A stretch of 64,000 nt of DNA, taken from assembly GCF_900177275.1 (NCBI RefSeq), contig NZ_FXAG01000001.1, forward strand, positions 1 to 64,000, written 5' to 3'. How positions within the stretch are numbered: the stretch's first letter is position 1; each line of letters begins with the position of its first letter. Shown here piece after piece: positions 56,448 to 64,000 of this stretch. The position numbers and the translations under genes were made by a program. Source of the DNA: Pseudogulbenkiania subflava DSM 22618 (GTDB taxonomy: Bacteria > Pseudomonadota > Gammaproteobacteria > Burkholderiales > Chromobacteriaceae). Under the pieces are notes generated by a model. That model made no database searches and was not told the origin of the DNA. It saw nothing but the letters and a program-made list of their open reading frames with translations.

Positions 56448-57263
56448 ATGGCGCACACCGAACAGGCCGTGACGCCGCTCGTCATCGCCGGCCGGGCCTA
56501 CGCCTCGCGCCTGCTGGTGGGCACCGGCAAGTACCGCGACCTGGAGGAGACGCGGCAGGCGGTGGCGGCCTCGGGGGCAGAGATCGTCACCGTCGCCGTG
56601 CGCCGCACCAACCTCGGCCAGGACCCGGCGGCCCCCAGCCTGCTGGACGTGCTGCCGCCCGAGCGCTACACCTACCTGCCCAACAGCGCCGGCTGCTATA
56701 CCGCAGAGGACGCGGTGCGCACCCTGCGCCTGGCGCGGGAGCTGCTGGACGGCCACGCGCTGGTGAAGCTGGAGGTGCTGGGCGACGAGCGCACCCTCTA
56801 CCCCAACATGCCGGAAACCTTGCGCGCCGCCGAGGTGCTGGTCCGTGACGGCTTTCAGGTGATGGTGTATTGTGCCGACGACCCCATCCAGGCCCGGCGC
56901 CTGCAAGACATCGGCTGCGTGGCGGTGATGCCGCTGGCCAGCCTGATCGGTTCCGGCATGGGCATCCTCAACCCCTGGAACGTGCGCCTCGTGATCGACG
57001 CCGTCTCCATCCCGGTGCTGGTGGATGCCGGGGTGGGCACGGCCTCCGATGCCGCCATCGCCATGGAGCTGGGCTGCGACGGCGTGCTGATGAACACCGC
57101 CATCGCCCAGGCCCGCGACCCGGTCGCCATGGCACGGGCAATGCGCCTGGCCGTGGCGTCGGGGCGGCTCGCCCACGAGGCGGGACGCATGCCGATGAAG
57201 CATTACGCGGCCTCGCCCAGTTCGCCCGGCGACGGCCTGATCGCGGTTGGCCGAAGCCGCTAG
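56448..57263 (+). CDS. thiG: Thiazole synthase
   Basis: 271 residues, TIM barrel. [29 protein letters not shown], the Schiff-base Lys in [16 protein letters not shown] and [20 protein letters not shown]. Makes the thiazole of thiamine with ThiS. No other thi gene is in the window; the pair lies at the end of the glyoxylate run, where ThDP-dependent Gcl is made. Confidence 0.96.
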   Translation: MAHTEQAVTPLVIAGRAYASRLLVGTGKYRDLEETRQAVAASGAEIVTVAVRRTNLGQDPAAPSLLDVLPPERYTYLPNSAGCYTAEDAVRTLRLARELLDGHALVKLEVLGDERTLYPNMPETLRAAEVLVRDGFQVMVYCADDPIQARRLQDIGCVAVMPLASLIGSGMGILNPWNVRLVIDAVSIPVLVDAGVGTASDAAIAMELGCDGVLMNTAIAQARDPVAMARAMRLAVASGRLAHEAGRMPMKHYAASPSSPGDGLIAVGRSR

Positions 57264-57282
57264 CCCCCGAGGAGAGGTGAGG

Positions 57283-58188
57283 ATGGACCGATACACGGAA
57301 CTCAAGAGCTTCGTGCTGGTGGCCGAAAAGGGCAGCTTCGCCGCCGCCGCGCAGGCCGAGCGGGTGACGCCGGTGGTGATGGGGCGCCGCCTCGACAGCC
57401 TGGAAGACCGCCTCGGCGTCAAGCTGATGCACCGCTCCACGCGCGGCCTGCACCTCACCGACCTGGGCGAGCAGTTCCTCGACCAGGCGCGCCAGCTGCT
57501 CAAGGACTTTGACGAGATCGAGTCCTCGCTGCTGGCCGGACGCAACCTGGTGCGCGGCCACCTGGTGGTGTCGGCGCCTGCGGCGTTCGGGCGCCGTCAC
57601 GTGGCGCCGCTCGGCCAGACCTTCCAGACCCTCTACCCCGACCTGAAGCTCTCGTTCAACCTTACCGACAGCGTGGTCGACCTGGTGCGCGAGGGCTACG
57701 ACATGGCCATCCGCATCGGCGAGGTCACCGACCCCAACTACGTCGCGGTGAAACTGGCCAGCAACCGCCGCGTGGTGTGCGGCACGCCGGCGTACTTCGC
57801 GCGGCATGGCGTCCCGCGCTGCCTGGAGGATCTGGCCCAGCACAACTGCCTGGCCTTCAACCTGCAGGGCGGCCAGCCGCGCGGCTGGTCCTTCCTGAAG
57901 GACGGCCGGCTGGTGGCGGTGAAGGCCGGCGGCAACCTGGACTGCAACGATGGCGAGCTGCTCTACAACTGGGTGAAGCAGGGGCTGGGCATCGGCTGGC
58001 GCTCCACCTGGGAGATCGAGGGCGAGCTGAAGCGCGGCGAGCTGGTCACCGTACTCGACGAGTTCGCGGTGCCGGCCTACGACATCCAGGCGGTCTACCC
58101 GCAACAGCGCTACCTGCCGGCCAAGGTGCGCTTCTTCATCGACTATCTGAAAAAGACCTACAACACCCCCGGATACTGGGAAAGATAG
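57283..58188 (+). CDS. LysR-family regulator
   Basis: 301 residues from ATG 57283 (MDRYTELKSFVLVAEKGSFA). N-terminal winged helix (residues 1-65, VTPVVMGRRLDSLEDRLGVK) and a periplasmic-binding-like effector domain (about 90-290). Similar in layout to the large CrgA-like LysR group. Same direction as thiG; it may regulate the upstream run or the following copper group. Confidence 0.9.
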   Translation: MDRYTELKSFVLVAEKGSFAAAAQAERVTPVVMGRRLDSLEDRLGVKLMHRSTRGLHLTDLGEQFLDQARQLLKDFDEIESSLLAGRNLVRGHLVVSAPAAFGRRHVAPLGQTFQTLYPDLKLSFNLTDSVVDLVREGYDMAIRIGEVTDPNYVAVKLASNRRVVCGTPAYFARHGVPRCLEDLAQHNCLAFNLQGGQPRGWSFLKDGRLVAVKAGGNLDCNDGELLYNWVKQGLGIGWRSTWEIEGELKRGELVTVLDEFAVPAYDIQAVYPQQRYLPAKVRFFIDYLKKTYNTPGYWER

Positions 58189-58252
58189 ACGGCGCGATGC
58201 GGCGCCCCGCGGCGGCTATAGTGAGGGTAACCACACTGCGGATGTCCCCGCC

Positions 58253-58654
58253 ATGGCCCTCTCCCGCCGCCCCCTGCCGCTCTTTTGCCGCCTGCTGCTG
58301 GCGCTGTGGGTGTTTGCCTGCGCAGCAGGCAGTATCGAGGGCTGCCTGGCCGAGGCACCGTCCACGGCGGGTACTGCCGTCCTGAGCGCCGACCCGTCAG
58401 ACGCGCCCGCTCCGGCGCAGCCCTCGCACCACGCCAGCTGCCAGTCCTTCTGCGCCAGCCTGGGCAGCGCGACGAGCACCTCCCCGCCGCCAGAGGCCGC
58501 GCCTTTGCCGACACCTCTGCTGATGCTGTGGTTGCTGCTGCCCGTGATCATCGCACCCCTCTGCCGCCACGGCCGGGCCTCTCGGCCACACCAGGCGGTG
58601 TGGCCGGCCACGCTGCGCCCTCCCTTCCTGCTGTTCCAGCGTTTCAACGATTAG
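58253..58654 (+). CDS. Small membrane protein upstream of copper genes
   Basis: 133 residues. Hydrophobic N-terminus (about 10-28), a His/Cys-rich periplasmic stretch ([11 protein letters not shown], 58-68) and a second membrane segment (about 86-103). Layout resembles the small DUF2946-like proteins often found beside copper ATPases, but sequence identity is not certain. The His/Cys stretch could bind copper (inference). Confidence 0.6.
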   Translation: MALSRRPLPLFCRLLLALWVFACAAGSIEGCLAEAPSTAGTAVLSADPSDAPAPAQPSHHASCQSFCASLGSATSTSPPPEAAPLPTPLLMLWLLLPVIIAPLCRHGRASRPHQAVWPATLRPPFLLFQRFND

Positions 58655-58774
58655 CGCCAGCTCCGTCCGGATTGCCGGACCGCGAGCCGTTTTGCCGTCG
58701 GCGGCAAGCTCATGCCGCGACGGTGCGTGGCGCCGGCCGGCCTTTTGCAGCACTCACCATGCAAGGAGCCTGTC

Positions 58775-59050
58775 ATGACCCTGTCCCCCCCTTGGAAAAC
58801 CGGCCTCGCGCTGGCCCTCACCATGGCGTTCAGCTATATCGTGTGCGCCCTCCTCTACCGGCAGTGGCCCGCGCAGGGGATCGACTTCCTCAACGCCCTG
58901 TTCCACGGCCTCGATTTTCACAAGCTGGCCAGCCCGGCACCGTTCACGCTCGCCGTCTTTCTCTACCCGCTGGTCGTGCTGGCGCTATGGGGCTTCGTGG
59001 TCGGCACGGTGTTCGCATGGCTGCACACGCTGCTGCACGGCCGCCGCTAG
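58775..59050 (+). CDS. DUF5676-like small membrane protein
   Basis: 91 residues from ATG 58775, preceded by AAGGAG. Two membrane segments (about 10-28 and 52-82). Small DUF5676-type proteins accompany copper P-type ATPases with YHS domains. Function unknown; 23 bp before the ATPase gene. Confidence 0.68.
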   Translation: MTLSPPWKTGLALALTMAFSYIVCALLYRQWPAQGIDFLNALFHGLDFHKLASPAPFTLAVFLYPLVVLALWGFVVGTVFAWLHTLLHGRR

Positions 59051-59073
59051 CGGCGCAACGAAGGAGAACGACG

Positions 59074-61410
59074 ATGGCACGCGTCAGCGACCCGGTCTGC
59101 GGCATGCAGATCGACCCGGCCACGGCCCAGTCCAGCCTGGAGCACCACGGACAGCGCTACTGGTTCTGCTCGGCGCACTGCCAGCAGCAATTCGCCGCCG
59201 CGCCGGAGCGCTACATCCACGTCCACGACGCCCGCAACACCAGCTCGCCCCCGCCCGCAGCCGCGACCATGCGGCCGGCCGGCGCGAGCGGTGCCAGCGG
59301 CCGCGCCAAGGATCCGATCTGCGGCATGCTGGTGGACAAGGCCAGCGCGCTGACGGCACAACGCGGCGGCCGCACCTATTACTTCTGCAGCGACAGCTGC
59401 CTGCGCACCTTCGAATCGCCCGAGCACGAACTGAAGGCGATGAAGACGCGGGTCACCATCGCGCTGACCGGCGTGCTGGCGCTGGCCATGCTGCGCGCCG
59501 GCGCCTTCCTGGCGCTCGCCGCCGGCGCCACGCTGCTGTCGTGGGCGCCGATTCCGGCCCTGCCCTGGCTGACCTGGGGGATGTGGCTGTTCCTGCTGGT
59601 GACGCCGGTGCAGTTCGTCGGCGGCTGGAGCTTCTACAAGGGCGCCTGGAACGCCATCCGCACCCGCAACATCAACATGGATTTCCTGATCGCGCTGGGC
59701 ACCTCGGTGGCTTATTTCTACAGCGTGGCGGTGCTGTTCTTCCCGGCCATCCTGCCGGTCAAGGTGGCCGAGCGCGACGTCTATTTCGAAGTGTCGGCGG
59801 TGATCATCGCCTTCGTGCTGCTCGGGCGCTACATGGAGGAGATCATCAAGAAGAAATCGTCGGCGGCGGTGCGCCATCTGCTCGACCTCAAGCCGGCCAC
59901 GGCGCACGTGCGGCGCGACGGCGTGGAAACGGACATTCCGGCCGAAAGCATCATGGTGGGCGAAACGGTGCTGGTGAAGCCGGGCGAGAAGGTGCCGACC
60001 GACGGCGAGGTGATCGAAGGGCAGTCCAACGTGGACGAGTCGATGCTCACCGGCGAATCGATGCCGGTGGCGAAGCAGCCCGGCGCACCGGTGATCGGCG
60101 GCACCCTGAACGGCGCCGGCGTGTTCGCCTTCCGCGCCACCCGCATCGGCGCCGACACCGCGCTGGCGCAGATCATCCGCATGGTGGAAGAGGCCCAGGC
60201 CAGCACCGCGCAGATCCAGCGCCTGGCCGACACCGTCACGGGCTATTTCGTGCCGGCGGTGGTCGGGGTCGCCGTGCTCGCCTTCTTGGGCTGGTGGCTG
60301 GCCGGCCACTTCCCGCAAGGGCTGCTGGCCTTCATCGCGGTACTGATCATTTCCTGCCCGTGCGCGCTGGGCATCGCCACGCCGGCGGCGCTGATGGTCG
60401 GCGTCGGCAAGGGGGCGGACGGCGGCATCCTGATCCGTGGCGGCGAGGTGCTGGAGCGGGCGGAGAAGCTCACCACCATCGTGTTCGATAAGACCGGCAC
60501 CCTGACGCGCGGCGAGCCGAACGTCACCGATGTCGTGCCGTTCGGCACCCACGACGCAGCGCAGGTGCTGGGGCTGGCCGCCGCGGTGGAAGCCGGCTCG
60601 GAGCACCCGCTGGGGCAAGCCATGGTGAGGGCGGCACGGCAGCGCGGCCTGCCGCTGGCGCCGGCCGGCGCCATCACCGGCATTGCCGGCCACGGCATCC
60701 AGGGCGTGGTGGAGGGGCGCCCGGTGCTGCTGGGCAACCGCCGCCTGTTCACCCGGGAAAACATCGCGATCGATGCCGCGGCAGAGACCCTGGCGCGCCT
60801 GGAAGCGGACGGCAAGACCGCCATGCTGGTGGGGGAGAGCGGCCGCCTGATCGGCGTGATCGCCGTGGCGGACACGCTGAAGCCGGAGGCCGCCCAGGCC
60901 GTGGCCGCCCTCGCGGCGCGGCAGATCAAGGTCGTGCTGCTGACCGGCGATAACCGGCGCACCGCCGAGGCGATCGCCCGGCAGATCGGCATCGAGCAGG
61001 TAATCGCCGAGGTGCTGCCGGAGGACAAGGCCAGGGTGATCCGCCAGCTGCGCGACGCGGGCGAGGTGGTGGCGATGGTGGGCGACGGCGTCAACGATGC
61101 CCCGGCCCTGGCAACCGCCGACATCGGCATCGCCATCGGCTCCGGTTCCGACGTGGCCAAGGAGACCGGCGGCATCATCCTGATCAAGAACGATGTGCGC
61201 GACGTGGTGGCGTCCATCCAGCTGTCGCGCGCCACCATGGGCAAGATCAAGCAGAACCTGTTCTGGGCCTTCATCTACAACAGCATCGGGATTCCCGTCG
61301 CGGCGCTGGGCCTGCTCAACCCCATCCTGGCGGCGGCGGCGATGGCGCTCAGTTCGCTGTCGGTGATCGTCAACTCGGCGCTGCTCAAGCGGGCGCGGAT
61401 CGGGCTCTGA
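59074..61410 (+). CDS. copA: Copper-translocating P-type ATPase with two YHS domains
   Basis: 778 residues from ATG 59074. Two N-terminal YHS metal-binding domains ([12 protein letters not shown] at 6-17 and [12 protein letters not shown] near 80) replace the usual heavy-metal-associated domains. Transport core: TGES, the membrane CPC motif ([12 protein letters not shown]), phosphorylation site DKTGTLT and [10 protein letters not shown]. Exports Cu(I) from the cytosol. AAGGAG lies upstream. Longer upstream frames are not the real start. Confidence 0.95.
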   Translation: MARVSDPVCGMQIDPATAQSSLEHHGQRYWFCSAHCQQQFAAAPERYIHVHDARNTSSPPPAAATMRPAGASGASGRAKDPICGMLVDKASALTAQRGGRTYYFCSDSCLRTFESPEHELKAMKTRVTIALTGVLALAMLRAGAFLALAAGATLLSWAPIPALPWLTWGMWLFLLVTPVQFVGGWSFYKGAWNAIRTRNINMDFLIALGTSVAYFYSVAVLFFPAILPVKVAERDVYFEVSAVIIAFVLLGRYMEEIIKKKSSAAVRHLLDLKPATAHVRRDGVETDIPAESIMVGETVLVKPGEKVPTDGEVIEGQSNVDESMLTGESMPVAKQPGAPVIGGTLNGAGVFAFRATRIGADTALAQIIRMVEEAQASTAQIQRLADTVTGYFVPAVVGVAVLAFLGWWLAGHFPQGLLAFIAVLIISCPCALGIATPAALMVGVGKGADGGILIRGGEVLERAEKLTTIVFDKTGTLTRGEPNVTDVVPFGTHDAAQVLGLAAAVEAGSEHPLGQAMVRAARQRGLPLAPAGAITGIAGHGIQGVVEGRPVLLGNRRLFTRENIAIDAAAETLARLEADGKTAMLVGESGRLIGVIAVADTLKPEAAQAVAALAARQIKVVLLTGDNRRTAEAIARQIGIEQVIAEVLPEDKARVIRQLRDAGEVVAMVGDGVNDAPALATADIGIAIGSGSDVAKETGGIILIKNDVRDVVASIQLSRATMGKIKQNLFWAFIYNSIGIPVAALGLLNPILAAAAMALSSLSVIVNSALLKRARIGL

Positions 61411-61422
61411 GCGCAGGAGGGC

Positions 61423-61623
61423 ATGAAGATGAAACGGCTGGCGTACCAGGGGTGTGCCGTGATCTCGATCGCGGTGGCAGGCGGGGCGATCGGCGTCTAC
61501 GGCGTCTCGCCGGCGACGCTGGCCATGGCCCTGGTGCTGGTGCTGTGTCCCGTGCTGGTGGTGTGGCTTACCGTCTGCCCGGCCCGGCGCACGACACTCG
61601 CCCGAGGCGCCGCACCGCGCTGA
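61423..61623 (+). CDS. Small hydrophobic protein after copA
   Basis: 66 residues, two hydrophobic segments (about 9-27 and 30-52) with a basic C-terminus. No family recognised. Starts 12 bp after copA with AGGAGG upstream, so probably co-expressed and possibly an accessory of the ATPase. Confidence 0.55.
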   Translation: MKMKRLAYQGCAVISIAVAGGAIGVYGVSPATLAMALVLVLCPVLVVWLTVCPARRTTLARGAAPR

Positions 61624-61736
61624 CCCGCCGCCCCCGGCGGCCAGGCCGGACGGCGCCCCAAGCTGGCAAGCCACGCCTGCCCGACTATCTTTATAGAAAC
61701 CGGGCAGCCGCCCGGCAGCCCAGCGGACAGCACAGC

Positions 61737-63232
<1,496 letters not shown>

Positions 63233-63236
<4 letters not shown>

Positions 63237-64000
63237 GCACGCCTCCACCCCCCGTGCACGACCACGTCGGCCTGCCCTATGCGCACGACAGCGCCCCGCT
63301 GCACGTCACCGGCCGTGCCCGCTACACCGACGACCTGCCCGAACTGCCCGGCACACTCCACGCCGCGCTCGGCTGCGCCGAGGTCGCCCATGGCCGGCTC
63401 ATCGCGCTCGAGCTCGACACGGTGCGGCAGCTGCCGGGGGTGCGCGCCGTGCTCACCGCCGCCGACTTGTGCCACGGCACCAGCTGCGGCCCGATCCTGC
63501 CGGACGACCCGATCCTGTGCGCGGGCGAGATACAGTTCTTCGGCCAACCTTTGTTCGCCGTCGCCGCCGACAACGTCGAGACGGCGCGGCGCGCGGTACG
63601 GCTGGCGTGGGCCGAATACGAGACGCAGCCGGCGCACCTCGACATCGCCAGCGCGCAAGCCGCCGCCGACTACGTGCTGCCGCCGGTGGACATGCAACGT
63701 GGCGACGCCGCGGCCGCCCTGCAACAGGCACCGCACCGCCTGCAGGGACAGCTGAGCGTGGGCGGCCAGGAACACTTCTATCTCGAGGGGCAGGTCAGCT
63801 ACGCCGTGCCGCGCGACGACGGCGGCCTGCAGCTCTACTGCTCCACCCAGCACCCGAGCGAGATGCAGCAACTGGTGGCGGAGGCGCTCGGGCTGCCGGC
63901 GCACGCGGTGACGGTCGAGTGCCGCCGCATCGGCGGCGGCTTCGGCGGCAAGGAAACGCAGTCGGCGCAGTGGGCTTGCCTGGCGGCGCTGCTGGCGCAG
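63233..64000 (+). CDS. xdhB: Xanthine dehydrogenase molybdopterin subunit, N-terminal part
   Basis: The frame opens at ATG 63233 (MSTPPPPVHDHVGLPYAHDS) and runs off the right edge after 256 residues. VTGRARYTDDLPELPGTLHA, GQEHFYLEGQ and CRRIGGGFGGKE (molybdenum cofactor binding) are XdhB features. The XdhC accessory gene may follow outside the window. Confidence 0.96.

Noticed and set aside
54759-57545. Antisense frames of up to 928 codons over pyk, thiS and thiG
   Set aside because: Shadow of recognised genes with no domain resemblance.
59047-61674. Antisense frame of 875 codons over copA
   Set aside because: Shadow of the P-type ATPase; no recognisable domain.

Overview
The window looks like a chromosome segment of a high-GC betaproteobacterium of the order Neisseriales, probably Chromobacteriaceae. 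The evidence is the gene order def-fmt-htpX-rsmB-DUF4390-ntrY-ntrX, the run LysM-dprA-smg-topA, and the protein sequences themselves. The genus cannot be fixed from the sequence alone.

Layout. 1-4488 is a lower-GC accessory segment. It holds the start of an IS630-type transposase, a type ISP restriction-modification gene cut by that insertion, a complete exonuclease III gene, and a two-gene cassette of a HipA-like kinase and a partner of unknown function. The segment ends inside the host's own exonuclease III gene (xth, 4489-5154, minus strand), which has lost its last ~40 codons including the catalytic histidine. The incoming segment therefore seems to have broken xth and brought its own copy. 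5226-32326 is mostly core genome: pyrE, three tRNA-Lys genes, cutA, fxsA, dps, tonB, a MoeB/HesA-like enzyme, an ntrYX two-component system whose regulator has a degenerate AAA+ domain, rsmB, htpX, fmt, def, dprA, smg, topA, the glutathione operon gshA-gshB-apbE-dgkA, a PfkB sugar/nucleoside kinase and two TlpA-like thioredoxins. 32427-36786 is an amino-acid catabolic unit (periplasmic binding protein, D-amino-acid oxidase-like flavoprotein, ornithine cyclodeaminase/mu-crystallin family enzyme) with a divergent GntR regulator. 37156-64000 is a very large purine (urate) catabolic region, interrupted by a copper P-type ATPase group at 58253-61623.

Together the purine genes cover xanthine oxidation (xdhA, xdhB), urate hydroxylation (puuD), hydroxyisourate and OHCU processing (uraH, uraD), an allantoin permease and racemase, allantoinase (puuE), allantoicase (alc), ureidoglycolate lyase (allA), a UreI/AmiS-type urea channel, and the glyoxylate-to-pyruvate route (gcl, hyi, glxR, glycerate kinase, pyk). 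Two conserved but unexplained genes (DUF3830 and a GlcG/HbpS-type protein) and a thiS-thiG pair sit in the same run.

Three points stand out beyond gene content. First, the broken xth and the replacement copy carried by the island. Second, a set of short palindromic MITE-like elements whose ends lie exactly at the stop codons of at least seven unrelated genes (def, smg, dgkA, the PfkB kinase, uraD, the urea channel, hyi). Third, a copy of the gcl promoter, leader and first ~20 codons placed directly in front of the dctA-like transporter gene, which looks like regulatory capture by duplication.
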